Source: Dreissena polymorpha (lineage: Eukaryota > Mollusca > Bivalvia > Myida > Dreissenidae). From it: DNA of 64,000 bases. The stretch spans positions 35,086,924-35,150,923 of the forward strand of contig NC_068358.1 of assembly GCF_020536995.1 (NCBI RefSeq), in the 5' to 3' direction. A program made the position numbers and the translations under genes. Below are positions 35,183 to 45,898 of the stretch, one piece after another (position 1 is the first letter of the stretch; each line of letters opens with the position of its first letter). The notes beneath the pieces were generated by a model. The model made no database searches. It was not told where the DNA came from and saw only the letters and a program-made list of their open reading frames with translations.

Positions 35183-35947
35183 TTTGAACGTATGTTATTT
35201 AAAATATATCAACATATAGCAATGCAAACTTTACCCTGCGTTGACAACATGAATAAAATGTAGCAGTTGATTTTCGTGTACATTTACAGCTGATATGTAA
35301 AATTTAAACCAACACACATTTTCAATAAAACCTAAATAGTTTTCTTTTAATTAGTTTTTTTTAAAATCCGAACGATCGATGGCACTTCGCCAAACACATA
35401 TTTGTTATATTGAATATCATTTTAAGTAGATAACGTATATCCTCTGGGAGCTTCGAACAGCTTTATTTTAAGTATTTACCTGCTCAAATATTGTAAACTT
35501 GAATTACTGATAACAGAAACTGTGTAAATACAAAGTGCTACGCTATCAGCAATATTTATGGTTTATGGATCCTTAAAAGGATAACCTTTCTTGATAACAA
35601 CATCCATCTTAGATATTTTAATGTAAAAAGCTAACGAATGAAAGACAAATAAACACGTTGTTTTGCAAGTCGCATAATATTATCAAGCCCCACTACCCAA
35701 TTATTAAACAAGAAATGTCTTTTAAAGACAATCGTCGTTGAATTTAATATTTTAATGATATGCTCTAAATAAAATACACGAGAACCAAGATGATTGGAAA
35801 CGGGACATCTTGAACCTCATAATAATTGTCATTGGTATTGCAAAATTAAGCAAGGTAATATAATCACAATTGCGATGCATTAAGAGATTTCTATTATTTC
35901 ATTATTTACTTGCAGAAAGTTTTATACAATATTTTCAAAAATAAATA
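35183..35947. other. Spacer upstream of the cGAS-like gene
   Basis: AT-rich. It holds the unmapped promoter and 5' UTR of the minus-strand gene. No element recognised. Confidence 0.5.
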
Positions 35948-37796
35948 ATTTCACAGTGTTTTGCTTTTATATATGCAGTCATTTGCATATTTGAAGATTT
36001 TATATTGTTTTGCATTAATATATGCAGTCATTTGCATATTTGAAGATTTTATATTGTTTTGCATTTATATATGCAGTCATTTGCATATTTGAAGATTTTA
36101 TAGTAATAGTTTTATAGTTATTTGACCATTTGAATATTTGTTTAATAGTATATGTCATTTGTATATGTGTTTATTGTTGTAGGGTTTCATGATCTTGTAC
36201 AGCTACACTTGATGTCTGTTTTCTTGTCAATCTCTGGCAATATGATATTTAGGGGTAACACAATCTTAGTTGTAAATGCAATATTATACAACATATTTAC
36301 ATCACTTATTGTTAAGAGAATCATCAAATACCTTTCCAATATTTCCAATATAAGCAACAATGCTTGTTAAAGATTATTGCATCAACATTACATCCTTCTA
36401 CAGTTTTGCTGTAACACTTTTTCAATATTCCAATATTGTCAACAATGCATGTAAAAGATTATAACATAACATAAATTAAGTCACAAACAAATTATTCATG
36501 TTGAGATCTTAAATGACAGCCTGTTATTGGCATCTTAATCAAAGCTCCCTTTTGATGTTACAACATACTTTGTTGTCATTACCTAATTGTGGGTCAGAGC
36601 AAATCTAAACCAAATGTGACCATAACAACAGCAGATGGCAACCAACTCCTATATAAGCCAAACGCAGAATGGATTCAATACCTCTGCTCTATTGCCATCT
36701 TGCTGTGTGTTTGTGTCAATAAAGTTCTACAGTTAATGTTGCTCTGACTTACAGGTAAGACATTTATTTTATTTCTACTTTACTTGTATAAGTGATATAA
36801 GTTCAGTATTTTGTATGTATTACAATTGTTCATTCTTCATGCAAGTCTAAATATTTGGTGATTATTTTAATATATAAAATAATCACCAAATATTTAGACT
36901 TGCATGAAGAATGAACAATTGTAATACATACAAAATACTGAACTTATATCACTTATACAAGTAAAGTAGAAATAAAATAAATGTCTTACCTGTAAGTCAG
37001 AGCAACATTAACTGTAGAACTTTATTGACACAAACACACAGCAAGATGGCAATAGAGCAGAGGTATTGAATCCATTCTGCGTTTGGCTTATATAGGAGTT
37101 GGTTGCCATCTGCTGTTGTTATGGTCACATTTGGTTTAGATTTGCTCTGACCCACAATTAGGTAATGACAACAAAGTATGTTGTAACATCAAAAGGGAGC
37201 TTTGATTAAGATGCCAATAACAGGCTGTCATTTAAGATCTCAACATGAATAATTTGTTTGTGACTTAATTTATGTTATGTTATAATCTTTTACATGCATT
37301 GTTGACAATATTGGAATATTGAAAAAGTGTTACAGCAAAACTGTAGAAGGATGTAATGTTGATGCAATAATCTTTAACAAGCATTGTTGCTTATATTGGA
37401 AATATTGGAAAGGTATTTGATGATTCTCTTAACAATAAGTGATGTAAATATGTTGTATAATATTGCATTTACAACTAAGATTGTGTTACCCCTAAATATC
37501 ATATTGCCAGAGATTGACAAGAAAACAGACATCAAGTGTAGCTGTACAAGATCATGAAACCCTACAACAATAAACACATATACAAATGACATATACTATT
37601 AAACAAATATTCAAATGGTCAAATAACTATAAAACTATTACTATAAAATCTTCAAATATGCAAATGACTGCATATATAAATGCAAAACAATATAAAATCT
37701 TCAAATATGCAAATGACTGCATATATTAATGCAAAACAATATAAAATCTTCAAATATGCAAATGACTGCATATATAAAAGCAAAACACTGTGAAAT
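35948..37796. repeat. Long palindrome: two 921 bp inverted arms with a 7 bp spacer
   Basis: Arm 1 is 35948-36868, the spacer AATATAT is 36869-36875, and arm 2 is 36876-37796. The arms have equal length. Every stretch I compared (most of the arm) is an exact reverse complement, including the whole of a 72-codon open frame at 36152-36370 and 37374-37592. Each arm is one copy of a ~936 bp unit (U). U carries three 49 bp tandem units with the octamer ATTTGCAT, a TATA-like TATATAAG (36650-36657), AATAAA (36718-36723) and a splice-donor-like ACAG/GTAAGA (36755). No protein signature is seen. The layout (TATA, then AATAAA ~70 bp later) resembles an LTR or other retroelement end, but the family is not identified. 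Confidence 0.9.
35960..36100 (+). repeat. Three 49 bp tandem units with octamer motif
   Basis: TATATGCAGTCATTTGCATA and TTTGAAGATTTTATATTG are repeated three times. ATTTGCAT, the POU/Oct octamer, lies at 35981, 36030 and 36079. The same triplet exists in the other two copies of the unit, in reverse. Confidence 0.85.
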
Positions 37797-39714
37797 CTTC
37801 CCCTGCGCTGTGAAACCAATGCTCCTGCATTGTAAACAAATCAAAGAAACTGTGAAGTATCCAGTTAAAAAGAACAATTTAAAATGATGACTATATGATG
37901 AGGTTAGGCAATATTTACAACAACATGAGAACAACATGAAAAAGAACATTCTAGACTGTAAAAAGGTTATAAGTTAAGTAATTAACAAAGTGTTCTTACT
38001 CAAAATCTTGCACAATTGCAGCTCCATTTAAATGATTGTTACCAACAATGGAATGAACAGGAAAAAAAATCCCGTATAGACAACATTAGGCCTAATTTAG
38101 AGTTATTGTCTCTAGAATGGGTTGTAGAACCGTGCACTTAGTTCTTAGCACTTTATTCATGATGATCAGTCATTACTTTAAAATTAACCCACTGTAAAGA
38201 CTAACTCAGGTTGAGGTTTAATATTGAACCAAGAAAGGTATGCCATCTAACAAAAATGCAAGCTTCATCATTTTAAATGGAGGCAATGTATTGTTTAAAT
38301 GGGACAATTAAATTTTAATTAGATTACTGTCATGTTACAAGATAACTCTATATTAAGAATCTTAAAGGATCAACATAAACCTAGGTTATAACCCAAACTT
38401 ACTAACAAACTAATGACATAATGAGAAAAACTAAACACATACAAAAGGTGTGAAATGACAAACACTACATATATCAACTATTCAGTTTCTTCTTTTCTGT
38501 CTTGGTAGGGCCCTACATGGAAATGCGAGAAATCTAACCTCTGATAATTTAAAAACAACCCCTTTATGATGATAAAACTACTAATTATTGACATCTCTTT
38601 CGTAAACACACGCCCAATCTTGAAAAAAAAAGGTTCCCTATGTTATGTTTATTTTTGTATGTCTGGTATTTGGAAGTGTAGACATTCTTATAATGTCTAA
38701 TGTCTGTCTAAAAGAGAAAAATACAATCTCAGAAAATGACTGGCAGATCCAGTGTGAAAGTCCTATCAGTTGTTCCACACAAACATGGTTTGTCACCTAT
38801 GCATGTTGGAGTACATCTACCGTGAAGTTTAGGTAGAGTCACTGACAAAAGATAGCGACCTGACCGTTTTATATGCTGTAGAATTCTTGGAAGTTACAAG
38901 ATCATAGATCATTTTTTTGTAACATAATATTCCGTAATTCTACAGTTAAATAGTCCTTACTATGATCATAATCATAGTACATGTAGACTGCAAATCCTAA
39001 TACCAGACTACCATTATCAGAATGAAGTAAATTAAATGATCTTTTAAACTATGGTTAACAAATGTTAGGAACACCTACCATTAAACTGACAATATATTTG
39101 AAAAAAACTATCACTAAAATACAGGTAAACATAATATGTACACAAAAACTGTTTCTTTGTCCTTTTTTTATATAACATTTTTCCCGTTTTTTTTTATTGT
39201 TGTTTGAATTTAGGCTATATACAGTTTCAATTCATAATTTACCTTTTCTATCATAAATTTTTCTATTTTTGTGTGTGGAATTTTACATATTTTTAATAAA
39301 TTAAATTTAACCCATTTTATTTGTTATTTATGCGATTGATTCTTTTGAAAAATTTCCCAAAGTAAACCCTTCAGTCGGTTAGATTTCTTAGGCAATTCGA
39401 TGTAAAAACTGGGCCTACCTTGGTATCTTGCCATTCCCTAGAATGTGGAGGGAGATGTTTGGTCCGGGCTGTGGAGGTTGTCTGTGGTCGATTGTGGTTG
39501 TCTGAGCTGTGGTCTGGGTTGACTGCTGTGCTCGCCTCTGTGGAAGGCAGTGACTGGTCCCGCTGTAGACGGCTGTCTTTGATCCGAGCTGTGGTCGGCT
39601 GTCGCTGTCCCAACTGTGGTCTGGTCCTCAGCTGTTGCCCTTGTCAAGGATCTGAGTAGATATGGTTCTGGCACTGATGGGGTCCTCTTCATGGGATCGT
39701 CTGATTCTCACCAC
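37797..39714. other. Spacer with a GC-rich degenerate stretch
   Basis: 37800-39360 is AT-rich with nothing recognised. From about 39410 to 39700 the sequence becomes GC-richer and is made of imperfect short repeats of GAGCTGTGGTCNGG / CTGTGGTCG. Short open frames there on both strands follow the repeat, and I see no domain in them. Confidence 0.5.
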
Positions 39715-39988
39715 TGTCACACGTCCGGTTAGCGTGTGCTCTTTCTTATGAGTGACCAATTTGTTACTTTCACGTAGTTTCCCCAAGTGCGCAGGATAAT
39801 GAAAGACTGTAAGTCAGAGCAACATTAACTGTAGAACTTTATTGACACAAACACACAGCAAGATGGCAATAGAGCAGAGGTCTTGAACAAATGCTATAAA
39901 TTGTTAACAATACAAATTTTACAACTGAAAGTATTCAATATCTAAAACATCAAACTTTAGGGAATAACTCGCTTTTAGCAAGAGGTAA
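39715..39988 (+). repeat. Left 274 bp TIR
   Basis: TGTCACACGTCCGG... to ...TAGCAAGAGGTAA. Includes CCAAGTGCGCAGGATAATGA and, reversed, the 75 bp block ending CTGTAAGTCAGAGCAACATT. Confidence 0.85.
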
Positions 39989-39995
39989 CTGAAGA

Positions 39996-40931
39996 ATTTT
40001 AATATATAAAATAATCACCAAATATTTAGACTTGCATGAAGAATGAACAATTGTAATACATACAAAATACTGAACTTATATCACTTATACAAGTAAAGTA
40101 GAAATAAAATAAATGTCTTACCTGTAAGTCAGAGCAACATTAACTGTAGAACTTTATTGACACAAACACACAGCAAGATGGCAATAGAGCAGAGGTATTG
40201 AATCCATTCTGCGTTTGGCTTATATAGGAGTTGGTTGCCATCTGCTGTTGTTATGGTCACATTTGGTTTAGATTTGCTCTGACCCACAATTAGGTAATGA
40301 CAACAAAGTATGTTGTAACATCAAAAGGGAGCTTTGATTAAGATGCCAATAACAGGCTGTCATTTAAGATCTCAACATGAATAATTTGTTTGTGACTTAA
40401 TTTATGTTATGTTATAATCTTTTACATGCATTGTTGACAATATTGGAATATTGAAAAAGTGTTACAGCAAAACTGTAGAAGGATGTAATGTTGATGCAAT
40501 AATCTTTAACAAGCATTGTTGCTTATATTGGAAATATTGGAAAGGTATTTGATGATTCTCTTAACAATAAGTGATGTAAATATGTTGTATAATATTGCAT
40601 TTACAACTAAGATTGTGTTACCCCTAAATATCATATTGCCAGAGATTGACAAGAAAACAGACATCAAGTGTAGCTGTACAAGATCATGAAACCCTACAAC
40701 AATAAACACATATACAAATGACATATACTATTAAACAAATATTCAAATGGTCAAATAACTATAAAACTATTACTATAAAATCTTCAAATATGCAAATGAC
40801 TGCATATATAAATGCAAAACAATATAAAATCTTCAAATATGCAAATGACTGCATATATTAATGCAAAACAATATAAAATCTTCAAATATGCAAATGACTG
40901 CATATATAAAAGCAAAACACTGTGAAATCTT
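39996..40931 (-). repeat. Unit U, third copy
   Basis: Reads, reversed, like the palindrome arms: octamer triplet, TATATAAG, AATAAA, ACAG/GTAAGA and GGTGATTATTTTATATATTA. It is the same length as 36864-37799 and has the same 72-codon frame (40506-40724). Confidence 0.85.
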
Positions 40932-41203
40932 ACCTCTTGCTAAAAGCGAGTTATTCCCTAAAGTTTGATGTTTTAGATATTGAATACTTTCAGTTGTAAA
41001 ATTTGTATTGTTAACAATTTATAGCATTTGTTCAAGACCTCTGCTCTATTGCCATCTTGCTGTGTGTTTGTGTCAATAAAGTTCTACAGTTAATGTTGCT
41101 CTGACTTACAGTCTTTCATTATCCTGCGCACTTGGGGAAACTACGTGAAAGTAACAAATTGGTCACTCATAAGAAAGAGCACACGCTAACCGGACGTGTG
41201 ACA
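40930..41203 (-). repeat. Right 274 bp TIR
   Basis: TTACCTCTTGCTAAAAGCGA... to ...CGGACGTGTGACA. The 75 bp block is at 41037-41111 and is followed directly by TCTTTCATTATCCTGCGCAC instead of the GTAAGA found after it in unit U. Confidence 0.85.
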
Positions 41204-42355
41204 ATAACATCTACCATGCGCTATGTGTTGAATGATTTAGTAGATCTAGCTCGGTTAACAGGTACGATCAAGTTTCATACAATTAAACAAAAAATTAGTT
41301 AACATAAGCTCCATCAATTTTGCTATATACTCATTGTGCAATCGGATATTTATTAAGGAAATCAAGGAATGTATCACTTAATAGTTGTACTTGTAAAAGA
41401 AGTATGCAACAGTTTTGGTAAACGTTAAACAATTGCATAAAGTTTGCATTTCCTAAATTTAGAAAATTTGCCAAATTCTATTGCCGTTAAATGTTGTCGC
41501 TTCATAAATTATCGCAAGAAATCTATGTCAATATTTAAGTGAGCTTAGACAGCTACGCCGAAAAATAGACTGTGCAGATATATTTTCTAATCATATCTGT
41601 ATATGACCAAGGTACACATAACGGTGTGTTGATAACATGAACAAGTGCTCACAATGATCGCAATCGATATCCATATACATGAACGGCTGTAAACCCAAGT
41701 CAAACAAAACATATTTGCTTTAAATAAAGCTCGGAAAGGCCCCGATGTTATATAGAACGATTATTATTTCTATAGTTACGTTTGTATCAATATATCACTG
41801 CCATACTTGAATTGATAGGCAAAACAATTATTTGACAGATGAGGAGACGCTTACATTCAACACTTACACATGTATTAGCACAAAAGTGCACGTACTGCGT
41901 GCAATAGTCGTACATTTTCATTACCGAATAAAACGCAATACATCCGTGACAAAATATCGAAAGAGTTACTTTCAAATTTTAAAACAGTGAAAGAAAGCAA
42001 AAAGACGAACGCACTTTTGTGTTGAACACAAAGTTTGGTCCACACCAAAGTGAAGTTCATAACCGCATGTCTAATGAAGTCAGTCCATAAAATGAACGTA
42101 TGTTCCCCAAAAACATCCAAGAACAAATTGCACATCAATATCAAATGCGAAAATCAAAAAAATATAAATGAACTCCAAAGTAGCTACATGGGCGTAACGA
42201 ATGTACGTGCTATGACACATTTTATTATATAAAAAATTAATAATGACTCAATAATCTTAAAAATAATCGAAAGCAATGCTATTTGTTCGTCAGTAAAAGC
42301 TAAAATGACAGTCACCTTCACAAGCGCAGAAAAATTAGTAATAATTGAGATGCAG
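41204..42355. other. Intergenic spacer
   Basis: AT-rich. No gene or repeat recognised. Short open frames at 41787-42426 show no domain. Confidence 0.5.
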
Positions 42356-42745
42356 TAAAAGGGTTCCATTCTGTTGAAAAACATGGCTGCCATGCGGGGA
42401 AGTTTTCCAAGTATGGCGATAGTCAAATCTGGTAAACACTCTAGAAGTCACATTTTTAGCCAATCATGATGCAACTGGCTCAGAACATTTGTTCTAATGA
42501 TATCTCGGCCAAGTTCGAAAATGGTCCAAGTCCGTTGAAATATATTGCCAACAGGGGCAGTTAAATGAAATTCGTCCAGTCTTCATGAATCTTGCTGGAA
42601 CATCATTTCTTCTTATGACATATTAGCAAAGTTTGAAAATGGTTGGGGTTGTGGTATGTTGAAAAACATGGCCGCAAGGGGGCAGGGTGTGTAATTTTTT
42701 TCCTTATAATATAGTGAAACCATGTGAACACTCTAGAAGTCCACT
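42356..42745 (+). repeat. Decayed fragment of the AGCTCACCTG repeat
   Basis: Contains GTTGAAAAACATGGCTGCCA, CACTCTAGAAGTCACATTTT and GTTCGAAAATGGTCCAAGTC, all modules of the family, without head or tail. Confidence 0.7.
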
Positions 42746-43235
42746 GGCCGTTTGCAGCCGTATATAGGGGTTCGTTAAAGCGAAATGTTAAACAAATTAT
42801 CAATTTGAAAAAAAACCACCATTACATTTTGTTTTTAAATAAGTGTCTAATATCGCAATTTTATTTCAATTACATCCAAGTATTTCAATATAATTTATAT
42901 GATTTTATTCTTATAATTTGAAATATTGTAAAGAGTTTTGCACACAAAAAAATCAAAAAATGGCCAGAAAAAAGCCTGGTCCCATTTTAGGTCCAATCAT
43001 CATGAAACTTGCTCAGAACATTAAAATGCAATTTTAATTCAATTTTGTAGGAAGAACCAGAATGAAAGTGCGGAAGAGGAACAAGAGTTGTCTGATGTGT
43101 TCATGAAGACTTTGCAGTAAACACAGAGGTTCTCCAAGTTGAAGAACCAAGAAACAGTTGGAGCTGTGAGAAGTAAGACCAAACCCTTTCCTGCGCAGAT
43201 GCAAAGTGATAATGGATATATGCAACCAGCATTAA

Positions 43236-43335
43236 ACCAAAACAGCCTGTGAGTCACTTGCAGACTGTTCAGGTTTTATGCGGTTTGCTGCTCTTCAGTA
43301 CCTTATGGTTGGAAATGAAGCCTTGTAAACGTGAA
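43236..43335 (-). repeat. Hairpin repeat, copy 2 (reversed), inside the POLR2D relic intron
   Basis: CTTGCAGACTGTTCAGGTTT, TATGCGGTTTGCTGCTCTTC and GGAAATGAAGCC match the reverse of 760-860, with one stem arm only partly kept. Confidence 0.65.
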
Positions 43336-43610
43336 TTTAGTAAGAAAGGTCTTAAATTAAATTTGATTATCTGAGTAACTACAAACACTTCAAAGTGCAA
43401 AGCATCCATATTTTTGACCTTAAGAAATGTGTTTTGTATGCCACTCCGTGTTAATAGTCTATTAACTATTATAATGATTCTGGTCATAAAACTATTCATT
43501 ATAACAGAACTTAAACATGTGGTGTGTTCCTATAATGATGATGATGATTGCGTTTGCTGGTTTGTATGCATCATAGTCTTATTACTCTAATATATTTAAC
43601 CTTAGAATAA

Positions 43611-43780
43611 TATGTGTGATTAAGGACACTGTGTGTGATCAAGGACATTGTGTGATCAAGATCAAGTGGTGGGATCAAGGACAATGTGTGTGATCAAGAT
43701 CAAGTTGTGTGATCAAGGACAATGTGTTGAGATCAAGGACAATGTGTGTGATCTAGGACAATCAGTGTGATCAAGGTTAT
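43611..43780 (+). repeat. GTGTGATCAAGGACAAT tandem repeat
   Basis: About eight imperfect units of 16-24 bp containing GTGATCAAGGACAATGTG or GTGATCAAGATCAAG, in the POLR2D relic intron. Confidence 0.75.
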
Positions 43781-44396
43781 AATGAAGTTAATTTTGATAG
43801 AATACTAAATTTGAATAAAAACATGATGTGCTACAAATTGTGAAGTTGGATGTGTTTACTGGTTTTGCATTTAGTAGCGAAAAGAGAGGTGCATTTTTTG
43901 GCAATATTAAGTTGCAAAAGGTTGTCAAACTCTGAATTTTGTCATAGTGCTTTTTGAAATATTGCAGAACTATACAATCATTATATTGGAATATTAGTCC
44001 CTAGAAATCATGAGCACATTTTTGGGAAATCTGTCATCCTTGGCACAGTTGTTTAAAAAGTTAACCATGGAGTAGTATTTATCATGGTTAATTTTCAAAC
44101 ACACACAGGGTTGATAATCACTTGTTAATGAATTGCTGTCCAAAATAATATCAGTATAGGATACACTAGTTCTATAGAATTAATCATTTAAATAGAATAT
44201 AAATTAATTCCAAACTTGAACCATGAATGACATATAAACACTTTAAATTTTCAAAAAGCTTGGTCCTATATATGTTCAATATTTTGAATGTAGCCAATAT
44301 TTCCCTCTTGCAGTCTGCTGATGTCAAAGAAGCTGCACAAGTTTGAGCTGGCTTCACTGGCCAACCTTTGTCCTCACGATCGAGGAGGCTGAGGAG

Positions 44397-44740
44397 GCAA
44401 AGTCCCTAATACTCAGGAACAACAGTAGTTTCAGACCCTTATACCCAGGTACCACAGTTGTTTCAGTCCCTCATACCCAAGTACCACATTAGTTTCAGTA
44501 CCTCATATCCAGGTACCACAGTAGTTTCAGTACCTCATACATAAATACCAAAGTAGTTTCAGTCCCTCATACTCAGGTACCCCAGTAGTTTCAGTCCCTC
44601 AAACCCAGGTACCACAGTAGTTTCAGTCCCTCATACCCAGGTACCATAGAAGTTTCAGTTTCTCATACCCCTGTACCACAGTAGTTTCAGACCCTTATAC
44701 CCAGGTACCACAGTAGTTTCAGTACCTCATACAGTATAAG
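44397..44740 (+). repeat. Minisatellite, ~34 bp unit x 10, starting in the POLR2D relic exon
   Basis: Units read TCCCTCATACCCAGGTACCA and CAGTAGTTTCAG with substitutions, ten copies counted by GTTTCAG. The first unit is the end of the relic exon itself (AAGTCCCTAATACTCAGGAA), and later units carry CCCAG/GTACC, the expected exon end plus a donor-like GT. Confidence 0.85.
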
Positions 44741-44759
44741 GTCAATAATTATGGCATTA

Positions 44760-45898
44760 ATAATGTGATATATATAAAACCAATCTTTTCACCAAGTTTC
44801 ATGATGATTGGGCAAAAAATGTGACTTCTAGAGTGTTCAAAGCTTTTTTTTACTATATAAATATAAGAAAACTGCCCCCCCCCCCTGGCAGCCATGTTAT
44901 TAAACTGACCGGAACCATTTTCAAACTCAACTCTCATATCAAGGAAACAAATGTTCTCACCAAATTTCATGAAAATTGGGCCAAAATTTTGACTTCTAGA
45001 GTGTTCACATGTTTTCATTATATACATATAGAGAAAAATGCCCCGCCCACTGGCACCCATGTTTTTTCACAGATCTGAACCATTTTCAAACTCGTCTGAG
45101 ATATCAATAAAACCAATGTTTGACCAACTTTCATGATGATTGGGCAAAAATTGTGACTTCTAGAGTGTTTACAAGTTTTCTCTATAGCCAAATAAGGAAA
45201 ACTGCCCCCCCCCCCCCGGCAGCCATGTTTTTCAACTGACCGGAACCATTTTCAAACTCAACTCTCATATCAAGGAAACAATTGTTCTGACCAAATTTCA
45301 TGAAAATTGGGCCAAAACTGTGACTTCTAGTGTTCACACGTTTTCACTATATACATATAGAGAAAAATGCCCTGTGTACTTGAGGCCATGTTTTTTCACC
45401 GATCTGGTCCATTTTCAAACTCGTCCAAGATATCAATAAAACCAATGTTTTGACCAACTTTCATGATGATTGGGCAAAAATTGTGACTTCTAGAGTGTTT
45501 ACAAGGTTTCTCTATAGCCAAATAAGGAAAACTGTCCCACCCCCTGGCAGCCAGGTTATTCAACTGACCGGAACCATTTTCGAACTCGTCTGAGATATCA
45601 ATAAAACCAATGTTTGACCAACTTTCATGATTGGGCAAAAATTGTGACTTCTAGAGTGTTTACAAGGTTTCTCTATAGCCAAATAAGGAAAACAGCATAG
45701 TTCTACCCGGCACGACCCAGTTTCGAACTAGAACCGAGATTACATGGGAACAAAGCTTCTGACCAAGTTTCATGAAGTTCGGACAAGAAATGTGGCCTCT
45801 AGAGTGTTTACAAACCAAATGTGGACGACAGACGGACGGACAGACAGACGACGGACAAAGACTGGTCACAAAAGCTCACCTGAGCAATCAGGTGAGCT
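44760..45898 (-). repeat. AGCTCACCTG-headed repeat, reverse orientation
   Basis: The head at 45866-45898 reads (reversed) AGCTCACCTGATTGCTCAGG, followed by the GTCCGTCTGTC run and ~140 bp modules down to 44760. Open frames on both strands are shadows. Confidence 0.85.

Larger units (their letters stand above)
39715..41203. mobile_element. Element with 274 bp terminal inverted repeats enclosing a copy of unit U
   Basis: Left TIR 39715-39988 and right TIR 40930-41203 start TGTCACACGTCCGGTTAGCG. They are reverse complements over their full length as far as I compared, again equal in length. Between them lies unit U in reverse orientation (39996-40931, 936 bp, overlapping the right TIR edge by 2 bp), identical where compared to the arm at 36864-37799. 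Each TIR also contains a 75 bp block shared with U. No target duplication is evident, and no protein is encoded. Class unknown: a foldback element or a retroelement head-to-head structure is possible. Confidence 0.75.
43051..44415 (+). pseudogene. POLR2D: POLR2D (RPB4) relic: two decayed exons with intron
   Basis: RPB4 is the Pol II stalk subunit that pairs with RPB7. 43051-43172 encodes KNQNESAEEEQELSDVFMKT, LQ, a TAA at the place of the conserved Tyr, then TQRFSKLKNQETVGAVR, matching human [20 protein letters not shown] and ARFSRFKNRETIASVR. It has an acceptor TTTTGTAG and a donor GTAAGA, one base short of keeping frame. 44314-44415 follows a good acceptor (CTCTTGCAG) and encodes LLMSKKLHKFELASLANLCP. 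After a small deletion it continues IEEAEEAKSLI, matching human KKLHKFELACLANLCP and EESKALI. The first and last exons are absent. It keeps introns, so it is a decayed segmental copy, not a processed one. Confidence 0.9.

Noticed and set aside
36152-36370. 72-residue frame present three times (also 37374-37592 and 40506-40724), apparently a conserved protein
   Set aside because: Identity is that of the whole 936 bp unit, non-coding parts included, so it says nothing about coding. No domain, and it lies upstream of the TATA-like box.
35948-36883. Calling unit U a solo LTR
   Set aside because: TATA and AATAAA spacing fits, and TGTTTTGC...CTTACA ends can be drawn, but sequence shared between copies extends past both ends and no target duplication was found.
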